A stretch of DNA of 64,000 nt from Pomphorhynchus laevis (taxonomy: Eukaryota; Acanthocephala; Palaeacanthocephala; Echinorhynchida; Pomphorhynchidae), in the NCBI GenBank assembly GCA_012934845.2, contig WNNJ02003692.1:62001-126000 (forward strand). Reading direction: 5' to 3'. The translations under genes were made by a program, and so were the position numbers. Below are positions 52,995 through 64,000 of the stretch, piece by piece. The notes beneath the pieces are model-generated. The model was not told where the DNA came from, did no database searches, and worked only from the letters and a program-made list of their open reading frames with translations. Within the stretch, counting starts at the first letter, position 1. Every line of letters starts with the position of its first letter.

Positions 52995-55856
52995 TCAGTA
53001 TCCACCACCCTTCGGTCCAGTCGGACGAAAATTCGACTTTGGTTGTTTTCTTCCAGGTTTACATCGCTTTGCAATGCGCCTCATTTGATCTAATCTTTGG
53101 TTGTGAATTGGAGACTGAAAATGATAAACTATTAATTTATTTTTAATTATAAAAATAACTCACAATATGATTAGTGTGTTCAGTGAGTTTAGATGTTGGA
53201 CGGTACACATAATCGCAATCGGCAGGATGTGGTACTCGTGCACGCATTTGAGATACTTGTTTAGCAGACAACGTTGAATTATCAGGAACTAAGCTTTAAC
53301 AGAACAAATATGTAATAAGTTCTACTACGTTGAATTTACTTTCATAAACAACATCAAATTACAGAGCATACCCTTTTGAATGTCGCTTCGAAAACATCTT
53401 TGACAGACTCGGATTTCCTTTCACGAGTAATTTCCTCTTTTTTATCATACTTGGCAGCCGTTCGATATCACGTTGTTGCCGTTCTTCTTTTGAAAAATTG
53501 TCATCACAGTCGTTCAAGTCAAAAATTGATCGGGACCAGTCATCTAAAAATATAAATAATTAATTTTTAATATAAAAATTAATTTTAAACGTATAAATAT
53601 TTGAAATTAACCATTAGATACGAGCAGATAAAATTGTATACCAGTGATTTAAATTAATATCATTACAAATATTATATATTATATCATATATTATATGCAT
53701 TAAGTTGTTATGTATTAAGATATAACAACTAATTTTAATATATTATACTTTATATTTAATATATTAACTTATTATTTATTGTTTAAGCAACACATTAAAT
53801 TAAGATATAATTAATTTTGAATGTGCAAATAATCAAGCCAAAATCAAATGTCAATGATGATATTGACTTAAATGCAGTCATGATTGCAATAAAGATAGAA
53901 AACAAATATATGTGAAAATTACAGCGGTGTCACATGTCACTGGCATGTGACATCGCTAGGTGTTGGCTCATCAGATTAACTGCCGTGTGATAGTCACGGT
54001 ATGATTTGCTCTGATTGCCAATTTGCCTCGAAGAGGATCGGAATGGGAATAATTTTGTTTACTGACAGTTAACTAACAGTCTTATATCGGCAGTAAAGAT
54101 AGTCACTTTGTTGCCCGCACCTCTAATCTCAACGAGGCCAGGACAAAAAGCTTACAATGTTACTTTACTGACGTAAATAAAGTGAAATTAGCAATAGAGG
54201 TTAGTCGCTTCGGTCTAGAAGCAGTCGGAGCTATCTCTCTTTATTATTCTAGATCTGGTATAAAGCTTCTAGATCAAAAATTCAATGGCAGACGAGTGTA
54301 AAGATATTTACAAATCCATGATTATCTTTTGGTGAAGAGAAGCTTAGACCAGTAAACTATATGCTTGTACTCATGCAATTTTATTGTCTTTGGGGGTAGA
54401 TAAGCAATTTTAATTGCTTTTTAATCAATGAGAAAATGAACTAGCTGTTGTGTGTCCATATCCTCCAAATATTGGCTTAGAATACGCAGCTTTGAAGTAT
54501 TTACAATAACAATTAACGATTAATTAACGATTACGACACCAAAAAGATAGCCTAGGGAAAACGGACATATTAATCTAAACCCAAGCTGAAATTTTTCACT
54601 TTTACTCTCGTAACAACTTGCCCATAACCAACACCGATTCAAACACGAGGAGAACTATTAATGTATTCGACATCAAGATACTATAGGTAAAATATCAATG
54701 ATTGATTTTTTAATCGTATTCTCTAACCTCCGACGCTATATTTTAAACACTCATGTGAAGATAAGGGATGATTTGTTATCTAATCATTACTTGTTGCGAG
54801 TAGAATTCGTTGACAGAAGTGGTTGCCTGTCAGACTGGGTAAGTCCACATTTCGTTCGAGGGCACGTTGGGAACCGCTGGTGCATTCACCTAAACGATTC
54901 TCTACAAAGTAAATTCGAAAAGACATTACTAGATTAGGTAAAGAATATCGAACAAAAATTGACGACGCTACGAAATCGAAGAACGACTGCGAAAAACTGT
55001 GGTTGTGAGACTCTAGCTGCTAGTCATAGATGGAATTATCGAACCAATTGTTGGACATACGCAGTAAGCGGGGTCATCTGACAGAAGTTGGCTTAGAAGA
55101 CAATTTTGTCAAATAAGTCAGTGGAAGTTGATAGCAAATACTAAAAAGCAAATAGAAAAGCAACTGAAATTAGATTGTTTATCTTAGACTAGCCTGTTTG
55201 AGTTATAGAGTTAAAGTTAGCTCAAGTATTCTCAAGAATGAGAATGAGTAATGCCGCTGTTTCTTCACATTGCAGGAAGCCAGTTGTAGTTGCTAGGAAA
55301 CACTTAAGTTGGAAATTTCAGACTTGCTTTCTGTAAAGAGACAGGAATTAGATTTCCGTCATGTAGTGAGTTTAAATCTCAAAACTTGATGTGAAACACT
55401 TTGGTTATCTAATGAGAATCTTAAGTTAGACACTAAGGATCGCGACGACTAAAGTAATTTGGAGATCGCCTCCATGATCCGATATTTTCTATTAAGTGGT
55501 GACATTTTGTAAATTTATTATGACACTTTATGTTACCAATGAATGATGATTGAATTGATCGAATAAAATAACAAAATTATGGTTATGTGGATGGCAAGTA
55601 GATCTTACTGATTAATCTCCATAGTCGATCTTGATTCTGTCTTGTCTCCCGCGGATGTTTGGCGAGCAGCATAACTACGCGACCGACGCGACTTTCTCTT
55701 AGCATATCAACATTGATTTCGTTGAGCTAAAATAAATTGTGTATCACAAATCACAAAACGTAAAAGAGAAAAACAAACCTGTTCTAGAATATCTATCATA
55801 GCAGTGCGGATTTTTGAGTTCGGTAGACTTTTATCAGGCAGTGGAGTTAACCATTC
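52995..55856 (-). CDS. IWS1: IWS1 transcription elongation factor, C-terminal five exons
   Basis: Five coding exons on the minus strand join in frame with GT-AG borders: 55856-55779, 55726-55609, 53543-53372, 53293-53164, 53114-52995 (TGA at 52995-52997). Introns: 52, 2065, 78 and 49 bp. The joined protein (about 204 residues) reads EWLTPLPDKSLPNSKIR, MLRESRVGRVVMLLAKHP, RLWRLINDWSRSIFDLND, EERQQRDIERLPSM, RARVPHPADCDYVYRP and ends in a basic tail (KPGRKQPKSNFRPTGPKGGG). These are the landmarks of IWS1/Spn1: second half of the TFIIS N-terminal (LW) helical domain, the WSRPIFGL block, the EREQRDLEQMP block and the RARVPMPSNKDYVVRP block. IWS1 binds Spt6 and works with elongating RNA polymerase II in the nucleus. 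N-terminal exons (acidic region, first helices) were not found up to 57.8 kb and may lie beyond. All visible sequence is intact. Confidence 0.92.
53544..55608 (-). other. Long IWS1 intron
   Basis: 2065 bp, far longer than its neighbours, with donor GTAAGA at 55608-55603 and acceptor TTTTTAG at 53550-53544. It contains an RTE remnant (54090-55170) in antisense orientation to the gene and a small hairpin (TGTCACATG-TCACTGG-CATGTGACA, 53931-53955). Confidence 0.85.
54090..55170 (+). mobile_element. RTE LINE remnant in IWS1 intron
   Basis: Follows the endonuclease of the RTE element at 2560-5460 at lower identity: FGLEAVGAISLYYSRSG-like text near 54210, then MIDFLIVFSNLRRYILNTHV (54698), which matches MINFVIVSCDLRRYVLNTRV of the other copy, and SNKSVEVDSKY near 55115. 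Heavily decayed; reverse transcriptase absent. Confidence 0.75.
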
Positions 55857-56764
55857 CTTTACAATTTAAGAAAATTATTAAAAGAACAATGTACAATTTA
55901 TTAAAATTATTTATAATAATTGATTTATATTTTTTTATAAATTTGATTTGTATTTATAATAATATTTATGCAATGGCACACCCAAAAATGGAAACACAGC
56001 GATACACAGCGATGTGTATCGCTGTGTTTCAATTTTGAAATTGATATGAAAAAATAGTCTTTATATTTTTAATTGTAAAATGTTAAAATAGAAGGCATTT
56101 TAAACAATTTACAAAAAAAATTAAATTACCTAATTTAATTTTTATCGGTACTTACCTTAAGTACCGATAAAAATATGTCATTCAAAATTTTAAAATTATT
56201 TATTAATCTTTATTTTTAGTATTTAGTTTTCTTTATCATTTATTTCTTTCGTTAGGTTTGCTTTATTAGTTTTAATATATCTTTGTAATAATTAAAATCA
56301 TTTTCTTATTATCTAATTTGTATTTTAATAATAAAGTCATTTTAATTAATTTATCGTAATTAATCAAAATATTAACAATAATATTAGTAATATTTGAAAA
56401 ATATTAATATAATAATATTATATTAATATTATTTGTAGATATTAATATTATTATATTAAATTATTATATTTAAACCTATGATGTTAATTTTAAATTTATC
56501 ATCAAGCATTACACAAATCCAAGCGATACATTAATTTTTTACACTGAATTCTTAAAAATAATATTTTTTAAGAAATATAAATATAAATACTTTAAGAAAG
56601 TATTTATAATTTTTATTGATAACAAATTAGATCATTTCAATTAGTAAAATTTAAAAAATGTTAATATCTTAATCTTAAGATTCTCTACATATCGGACATT
56701 TTGATTTATTATTTTGGATATTTTATAATTCAGGATTATTATCAACTGATTTATATAATAGATA
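55857..56764. other. AT-rich stretch upstream of the IWS1 exons
   Basis: Probably an IWS1 intron. Includes a perfect hairpin (55991-56030) and no recognised exon. Confidence 0.5.
55991..56030. repeat. Perfect 18-bp-stem hairpin
   Basis: GAAACACAGCGATACACA, loop GCGA, then the exact complement. GC content well above surroundings. Confidence 0.9.
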
Positions 56765-56830
56765 ATATAAAATTGACTAGAGGTCATCAGGAGTTTGCTA
56801 TGTTATCAGTTTTAGTTTAAGAAGAAATGC
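56765..56830 (-). repeat. Solo Naiad tail fragment
   Basis: TAGAGGTCATCAGGAG and TTGCTATGTTATCAG. Confidence 0.65.
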
Positions 56831-57839
56831 ATTTAAGGTTTTAAATATATTTTAATATTAATTTTATAATCATATTCTAATAATATATATTTTAATAATA
56901 TATTTTTAATAATATATTCATTCATGGGAATCTCTTGATTATGCTGTGTCCTGTGAATATTCCTGGTGTATGTACATACATCTGAAGAACATGTTTGTGT
57001 TGGTTATCTGACGTTTATCATCTGCATCTAGCAGTGGGAGGTACCCGTCACTGACGAGACACAATATGTCGAAAAAGCAACACTATGTTGTTTGTTTCTT
57101 AAATTCTTTTTGTCCTCCACGTTAATGCTATACAAGTAGTTTCTCAAATAACAAGAAAAATTATATTTTTTAGCTTCAGCAAAAACATCTCATCAAAATG
57201 CATACATATATTTTTTATAATACAAAATTTTATATCAAATTATAAAGCTTTCCCACCAAAGAATTTAAATTTATTTTTAGTTATATTTTGATTATTTATA
57301 TATTTGACAATCTTTTGTGTAAATTTCTTAATAGTCTGAAAAAGAATTTTTATAACTCACGACTTTTGTGAATATATTGATAGTTAATATATTGGTGCTA
57401 ATATATGATGTGTTAAAGTTATAGTTTATGTAATGATCTTGGTTACTATCCCATATCTATTTTGCAACCTGGACTTCATAATAAAATTTAAAGGTTCATT
57501 CACTCAATATTCTGGAGTTTACAAAAACCTTACGATGATAACATTGTATTCTGTGAACGTTTATAAAAAAGTTTTAAATATCATCTGCATTTGTGCAAAA
57601 TGCACATGCCAACAATAATACATTTCATATGATGAAATTTTATTATCTATCGTAATTCCTTATTCTAACACGCAGGATATAATTTAGCATACATTTAAAT
57701 TTTTCACTAAGAAGTTTAAATTTATTTTTAATAATCAAATCAGCTAATATTAATTATTAATTATAATTAATATTATAAAAATATATAATATTAATTTTAG
57801 ATTAAAATTAATAATTATAATATATTTTTATTGGTTAAT
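56831..57839. other. Gene-free stretch
   Basis: The 56935-57130 part is less AT-rich and shares a short repeat with 46930-47075. An open frame at 57433-57618 is not recognisable. Confidence 0.45.
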
Positions 57840-57909
57840 AATCAAATCAGCTAACTGAGTCTATAAGGATTAAATAAGGATTAGAGGTCATTAGGAGGAA
57901 CTGATAAGC
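57840..57909 (-). repeat. Naiad tail cut by the hAT insertion
   Basis: AAATCAGCTAACTGAGTCTA ... GAGGTCATTAGGAGGAACTG, interrupted at 57910 by the hAT terminal repeat. Confidence 0.75.
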
Positions 57910-60030
57910 CAGTGTTTCTCAAACAGTGCGCCCGGGCACACTGGTGCGCCCTAGACATTTGTTAGGGGCACCCTGAACATTTCTTTATATTTTAAAAATT
58001 AGATTTTTTAAACATTAGATTTGTCATTAGTTTTCTATCTAATGTTGAAAATTTATATAATAATTTATTTTATACTTTCCCGTCATTTTTTCTAATAAGA
58101 TATAATTTTTTATATATATTTAGGGGTCAATGCAATCAAATTACAAGAGCCCCGAAGAGTCTTCCAATGATCCAAAGCCAACTAAAGTAGAAAATGAAAC
58201 TGATAAGATTGATCAAGAAAAACATCTAAATTACAGTGCTGGTTTGATTCTACATAAAAGTGATACATCTGTTAATTCAAGATTTAATTTAAGTAAAAAA
58301 CAAGTTAAAATCACAGAGAAAATACAACGAAAGTTATCTAAGTTTTGGATTTTATTGGTCAGAAAATCTTAACAATCCGGAGCACGTATGTCTTATTTGT
58401 GGAAAAAGAATGTCAAATGTATCAATGCTACCCAGTAAACTCGGTAAACATTTAAAAAGCAAACATTCCGAGTTGCAAGATAAACCCGTCAGTTACTTCA
58501 AGAGAATTTTCGACCATCAAAAAAAAACAGGAAAATATTTTAAAAGTTTAGTAACAGTTTTACAGAAAGCACAAATTGCTTCATACCAAGTTTCACATAA
58601 TTGATGGTAAAAACATGAAAGCATATACTCTCGGAGAGTCTCTTATCTTACCGGCTTGTCAAATGATTGTTAGTACTATGTTAGGAGGAGAAACAGCTAA
58701 GAAAATCAATATGATTCATCTTTATAATGATACTTTTAATAGGCGTATTTCGGATATGTCTTCTGATATTGAAGAGAATGTCTGTGTTGGAAAACTTCAG
58801 AATTCCAATTTCGCACTTTAAGTCGATGAAACAACTGACATCACAAACAAGATACAACTTATAGCATTTGTCCGTTTCATTAACGAAAATCAAATAGCAA
58901 ATCAGTTCCTTTTTTGTAAAGAACTAAGTCTAACATCTAAGGTGAAGACGTATTCAATATATTGAACAGTTACTTTGAAAGATGGAATTTATCATGGATG
59001 TCTTGTGTGGGTATTTGTGTTGATGGTGCTCCTTCCATGATAGGTTGCAACTAAGGTCTTATAGCTTTTATAAAAAAGCAAAATAATAACATTATTGTAA
59101 CTCATTGCTTCCTTTACACAGAGGCTTTTATGTCCAAAACGTTAAATACAAACTTAAGAGAGGTCTTATATCAAGTAGTGAGTATGGTTAATTTTATCAA
59201 AACGAGACCAGCTAAATCACGAATATTCGAAAATATATGCATAAATATGGAATCTCAACATCGGAGATTACTTTTACACACTGAAGTTAGGTGGATATCC
59301 AGGGGAAGGTTTTAACCGTGTATATGAGCTACGAGAAGAACTTATTATTTTCTTTGAAGAATTGCGGCAACCGATTTTTTCAAAACTTCTTAAATGTGAA
59401 TTATGGATAGCAAAATTAGAATACTTAACTTCTATTTTTCAACATTTCAACGGTTTGAACTCTAGTATGCAGGGAAAAAGAGGATAATACTCTTACATCT
59501 ACGAACAAAATGCAAGCATTTAAAAAGAAGTTAAACATTTGGAAGAACAAAGTAATGGAGGGCAGCCTTGAAATCTTTCCCTTTATAAAAATTACAAGAA
59601 AAAGTGAACTTCTCCCTATAATTGGGATTCATTTATCAGTTATAGAAGAGAGATTGATGCACTACTTTCCATCAATTGACACTACTCAGTACGATTGGAT
59701 TAGAAATCCTTTTATTGAATCTTCAAAGGATCCGTCTTTAACGCTGATAGAGTTTGAGGAACTGGCTGATATATCTTCTGATCGAGGATTAATGATAAAA
59801 TTCAAGGAAAAATCTATCGAAGAATTTTGGCTAACAATAAAAGACAAATATGTGGAAATCTCAAAAAAGCGATTGCTATTTTGTTACAATTTCCAACATC
59901 GTATTTATGTGAACTAGGATTTTCAACTCTCGCAACAATAAAATCCAAAAAGGGGAAATCTTCAAAAAATTGATGAAGAAATGAGTTTGCCTTTCAAGTA
60001 TAAGACCTAACATAGAATATATTGTCGATA
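57910..60030 (+). mobile_element. hAT DNA transposon with ZBED/FAM200-like transposase, decayed
   Basis: Left end is the classic hAT inverted repeat CAGTGTTTCTCAAAC. The transposase starts at about 58130 (MQSNYKSPEESS), followed by a BED zinc finger (VCLICGKRMSN ... HLKSKH, 58386-58470), then the RNase-H fold: first Asp in VDETTDITN (58823), second in ICVDGAPSMIG (59015), and the C-terminal dimerisation part (SYLCELGFSTLATIK, about 59895-59945) with the last acidic residue in this block. Interruptions include a frame change near 58355, a stop at about 58818 in LQVDETTD, and frame changes near 59040, 59320, 59480 and 59870. No right-hand inverted repeat is found; the right end is lost near the Naiad tail at 60042. 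Same group as vertebrate ZBED5/FAM200 domesticates. Confidence 0.88.
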
Positions 60031-60041
60031 CCCATCAACAT

Positions 60042-60420
60042 CAAATCAGCTAACTGAGTCTACGTATTTAATATAATTATAAGATAAACAAAACATAATA
60101 ATGCTAAATCAAAATTTAATAATTAAATAATAAAATTAATAATTGTTTTTAGATTTTCTATAATTTAAATCAAGTTAAAATAAAAAATTGAAATTTAAAA
60201 TAAACGTCACTTTTATGAATTGACTAATAAATAACAGACGTTGTATCAGAATATCAGTTTGAAATTCCTCTTGTGAAGAAATAGTGATTTTTGGTAAATA
60301 TAATAATATAATCAAAATTGTCAAATCAAATCAGCTAACTGAGTCTACGTATTTTTATAATTATAAAATAAACAAAACATAACGTTGTATCAAAATAAGG
60401 ATTACTTAGAGTAATATAAG
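60042..60420 (-). repeat. Two Naiad tails
   Basis: First from AAATCAGCTAACTGAGTCTA at 60044 to TGTATCAGAATA (60255), second from 60325 (same signature) to about 60405. The first is nearly identical to 32402-32590. Confidence 0.85.
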
Positions 60421-60949
60421 AATAATAAGTAATATAAGGAATACTTAGATTTATATATTTGACAAGTTGTTTTATATTATTTGACAAGTTATTGTATTTT
60501 TTAAATACAATTTCTATTAATTAATTAATAACGATAATTAACGATTAATTATTAATTATTAATAGAAATTATTAATTTCTATTAATTAATTCATATATTA
60601 TATTATTAATAATATAATAATATAATATTTTTATCGTTTAAATTTTATAAATTAAAAAATTGAAAGTTTTATAATATTTTTTACCAAGAGTTTAAATTCA
60701 TTTTTAATAATATTTTTATTTATATATTCGACAATTTTTGTTTAGTCTTATTTTAATAGTACCCAAGCTTTAAACATGCCTCAATTAAATTATTTAAATA
60801 TTTATTAAGCAGATTTATAATTGTAAAAATAATTTATAAATTAAATGATAAATATTTTTATCTGCATATTTTATATAATTTATATTTATATAAAGTAAGA
60901 ATTAAAAATAACAATTTTTATGATATGATTAATAGCTAATATATAATGT
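60421..60949. other. AT-rich spacer with a Naiad C-terminus remnant
   Basis: TTTACCAAGAGTTTAAATTC ... TATATATTCGACAATTTTTG (60680-60740) resembles the Naiad 3' coding end at 32785-32840. Confidence 0.45.
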
Positions 60950-61400
60950 ACCTTAATTAATATTGTAGGTTATCTGGAGGAACTGATATGTTATCAGGTG
61001 TCGGCCTATATTCCTCGATTCAACATAGCAGCAGAACCAATAAATGCTAATGATATATTTTTCTGATGAAATTCGATTATATAGTATAATATCTTATAAT
61101 ATAACAGTATATATTATATAATAAATATTTTAATCCTAATATTAATATCATTTATATTTATATGAAATGAAAATTAAAAATGCCGTTTTTATGAATTGAC
61201 TTGACAAAAAGTTGTATACAAGATATCAGAATTAAGATTAAAGGTGATCAGGAGGAACTGCTATGTTATCAGGTTTCTGGCCTTATTCCCTTACTTAGCT
61301 TACCAGCGGGGCCGAAATATGCTAATTATGTATTTCCAACGATTAAATTTGATTATCTTGGGTAATATCTTACTCTAGCATATAGTGTATGATTTACAAT
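60950..61400 (-). repeat. Two Naiad tails (stem-loop parts)
   Basis: 60965-61075 (GGAGGAACTGATATGTTATC; CTCGATTCAACATAGCAGC) and 61195-61370 (GGAGGAACTGCTATGTTATC), the second continuing into a Naiad C-terminus remnant up to about 61560. Confidence 0.8.
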
Positions 61401-61560
61401 CCATAAAAATATCTGCTTAAGAGTTTAAATTTATTTTTAATAATATTTTGCTGATTTATTGTTCGGTTATAATTTTATAGTAAGTTAGTTAGTTTAAAAT
61501 GTGTATTCATTAAATTATTTAAATGACTTTTAAGAAGATCATTATAATTATATAAGCCAA

Positions 61561-62379
61561 TACGTACAATTTCGTTGCTTTGTATAATTTTTATTAATTT
61601 ATACGAACGATAAAAATAGTTAGATCGTATTTATAAATAATATTACTATATTAACATAAAAATTATATTATATAATTAATATTTTTAAAAATAGTTTTAA
61701 TTCTAAAAATTCACATAATATTTCAATATCTTTTGCATATTGAAATATATATTATATATATTATATATTATATCTAATATAATAAAATATTATATATATT
61801 TAATATTTAAATATATATTAAATATTATATATTTAATATTAAATATATAATATTTTATATTATTATCGACTTTGAAAAACCAAAATAGCCATTCGTCCTT
61901 CATACAGAGAGCAGTAGAGAAATGTAAGTGAAGAGTACATAATCTTATTAAAGCAACAATTTATCTTGTTGTCAGCGTTATGCAACAATTTTGCGGCTTA
62001 TAAAAATTAAAATTATCAATTGTCATGTTAAATTAGTGCATATATTTTAAATTATTCAGTATGCATGAATCGCTAATACAACGATATGTTTATTTGTGAA
62101 GGTCATCTTTACGAAATAAAACAATTTCATCTTCACAAAATAAAAATAAATTTTATTTATCAAATGTGATTTGATTGCGCTCACTTAAATATTCAATTTC
62201 TGCATTAAAGCATCCATGATTTTATATTTATTTTACTTTTCATTTAAAGCCTTTAACCAGATACATTGCCTACATGCGGGAAGGCACAAGAGTAAAAAAA
62301 TTTATACGAAACAGCAATATTATTATTAAAACATAAGCGTTTATCCATTTCATATAGACTGATACGATGAGATTCAAAT
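61561..62379. other. AT-rich stretch
   Basis: 61740-61865 is a run of ATATTA/TAATAT palindromes. No gene. Confidence 0.45.
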
Positions 62380-62595
62380 TTAACTTCTATTTAACAGGAA
62401 TACCACAGTAAGTAATACCATCAGCGCATACACTATGTTGGCCTCAACTCGATATACCACATATATCGATAAAATAAGTGCAACAATTATTAACATTAGT
62501 CGGCATTGCATAAATATGGGAATCATTGATGTACAGTAAAAATGTTGATTATCTGGTGAAGAGGGTTGGTAATTGAATTGACCAGTAGGGTGCAT
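62380..62595 (-). CDS. Small two-helix membrane protein ORF
   Basis: 71 codons from ATG 62595. After a short polar start (MHPTGQFNYQPSSPDNQ) come two hydrophobic segments, MLIIVALILSIYVVYRV (about 34-50) and IVYALMVLLTVVFLL (about 54-68), with charges between (RVEAN), a helical hairpin. Composition is not what AT-drift would give. No family recognised; it may be a first exon or a short membrane protein. Confidence 0.35.
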   Translation of the reverse strand: MHPTGQFNYQPSSPDNQHFYCTSMIPIFMQCRLMLIIVALILSIYVVYRVEANIVYALMVLLTVVFLLNRS

Positions 62596-63099
62596 TACGG
62601 AGTTCGCTCAGTAATAACAAAATAGTTTATATGTATATCCGTATTTATAGTTGAAAGGTTTAAAACCTATTTCGATAGTTATCAAATGAATGATGACAAG
62701 AAGGCGCGAAAATAAAATCTGACGAAGAAATTAGTATTTTCGAAAACAATCATTTGCAAAAAGGAATTAACCATCAAATGGGTGTATGTATAAAAAATTC
62801 TTTACAAAAAGTATTAAAATCTTTTCTTAAATAGTAAGACATTTATACCAAAATAAATTTAATAGTGAGAAGTTTGATTTTATCAAAGAGCTAAACAACT
62901 AATGTAAACCTAATGCATTAAAACGTATTTATTTTGAACAGGAAATATATAGTTCAAGTTTAAACATTAAATCAACGACGTTCAGTAAGTAAAGACTGAA
63001 AAGTAGTAACTATCTAAAACTCAAGCTAAATAGTTTAAAATACAATAAAACACTAAAATGGAAGAGTAATAGGATATATATACTAGTTCGACGTGGAGC
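62596..63099. other. Gene-free stretch
   Basis: AT-rich; could carry the promoter of the small ORF. Nothing specific seen. Confidence 0.4.
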
Positions 63100-63410
63100 G
63101 AAACATATTGGGATACATCGTATATTATTTATTGGTCAATACATAAAAATTGATTTTTTGTCTTTAATTTTTTACTTTATATAAATATTACTTGTATATA
63201 TCAATTATATAAAATCTTATATTATTATTTATTATAAATATTTTTATTTAACTTTATTTTCAACTTCTAAATAAAATACTCAAAATACGTAGATTCACAG
63301 ATATCTGATATGATGATTGAAAAATCTGATCATTAAATTTTTTATCATCAGTCTTCTATCTGGATATCTGGATATTACAAAATATGGAGACTCAGTTATC
63401 TGATTTGATT
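63100..63410 (+). repeat. Solo Naiad tails (end parts)
   Basis: TATTGGTCAATACATAAAAATTG ... TACGTAGATTCACAGATATC (to 63308) and GGAGACTCAGTTATCTGATT (63379-63400). Confidence 0.65.
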
Positions 63411-64000
63411 AAATATTCTATTATAACTTTATTATAACAATAAAATTATAATAGAATTTTATATTATATTTATATTATTTAATATTAATTCAATATTAAT
63501 ATTTTAAAGATATTAAATGAATTTAATTGAAAACTTGTGATGATATTAAAACGAAAGTAATGAATTTAAAATGAAAGTGATAATATTAAAACAAAAGTAA
63601 TGGAATTATAAAATTCATAATTTATAAATCTAAAAAATATCATTAAAAAAATTTAAAGTATTGAGCGAAAATGATTATTAATGAATAATAAACAATGTGC
63701 GAATAAGATACACTAAATATTCGAATTTCATTAGAGGAAATTTACTTTTTTTTAAATTTTAATTTTAAATTTTTACTTTAATTTATCTGGATTGCATCTG
63801 TGAGCCGAAATGGATTGCATATGTGAGCTGAATTTATTATTTATTTTTATTTTTGATTTATATTTGTTTATATTTTTATTTTTTTAATAAAAAAAAGTTA
63901 CGTAGACTCAATTATCTGATTTGTCCTACTGACAAGTTATTATTGACCTGTGATCCAGCTCCAATAATTCTTTATCTATAATAGATTAGTACAACTATTT
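63411..64000. other. AT-rich end of window with repeat pieces
   Basis: A tail end signature (TTACGTAGACTCAATTATCTG) at 63898-63918 and a foldback arm (GTGATCCAGCTCCAATAATTC) at 63951-63971 that runs off the right edge. Confidence 0.55.

Noticed and set aside
54001-55170. A second host gene in the IWS1 intron
   Set aside because: The frame at 54698 aligns to the RTE endonuclease at 3180-3300.
56935-57130. Missing N-terminal IWS1 exon in the less AT-rich patch
   Set aside because: Minus-strand translation shows none of the expected IWS1 helices; the patch instead resembles 46.97-47.06 kb.

Overview
The window is from an AT-rich invertebrate animal genome that is mostly made of transposable elements. 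Evidence for an animal: the two recognisable host genes (IWS1 and an NSFL1C/p47-like SEP-domain gene) and the leucine-rich-repeat (LRR) gene are metazoan in type. The IWS1 introns have GT-AG borders; three are only 49-78 bp and one is about 2.1 kb. The repeats (RTE, CR1/L2-like and I/Jockey-type LINEs, Penelope-like elements, Ty3/Gypsy, hAT) are those of invertebrates. I cannot name the species. Nothing bacterial, no rRNA gene, no standard tRNA gene and no CRISPR array was seen.

Layout. 1-6.2 kb: a LINE ORF1 running off the left edge, a decayed RTE LINE, and an L2-like LINE end. 6.2-8.9 kb: mostly unassigned AT-rich DNA with small palindromes. 9-18.5 kb: CR1-like LINE pieces shuffled by nearly perfect direct duplications (433 bp and 1.44 kb), a minisatellite, and a reverse-strand CR1/L2-like LINE. 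18.5-21.3 kb: a truncated Penelope-like element of the Naiad type with its 3' tail. 21.4-26 kb: one arm of a 580-bp inverted duplication, a GC-richer island with a possible gene start, and a field of solo Naiad tails. 26-31.1 kb: three copies of an I/Jockey-type LINE whose 3' end carries a tRNA-like sequence. 31.5-38.6 kb: a canonical Penelope fragment, then a nested nest: an old Ty3/Gypsy fossil whose left terminal repeat is separated from its body by a Naiad element with permuted domains (zinc-finger and GIY-YIG endonuclease in front of the reverse transcriptase). 40-44.8 kb: L2-like LINE ends, foldback elements and Naiad-tail fragments. 44.9-46.2 kb: LRR gene. 47.1-47.5 kb: p47-like SEP gene fragment. 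48-52.5 kb: duplications, foldbacks and a 205-bp tandem array. 53.0-55.9 kb: the 3' five coding exons of IWS1 on the minus strand, with an RTE remnant in the long intron. 57.9-60.0 kb: a decayed hAT transposon. 60-64 kb: more solo Naiad tails and a small membrane-protein ORF.

How it fits together. The most active system here appears to be the Naiad family. Two coding copies share a roughly 390-bp 3' tail with a conserved stem-loop, and the same tail occurs about twenty more times without coding sequence, in both orientations, and is fused into a local tandem array. A second short family, a foldback built on an arm with the sense GAGCTGGATCAAA ... TTCGCTAACCTCTGTTAGC, is dispersed in the same way and is often joined to the Naiad tail. 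The host genes sit in the few gaps between these repeats. All coordinates of repeat borders are by eye and should be read as good to about 10-20 bp.
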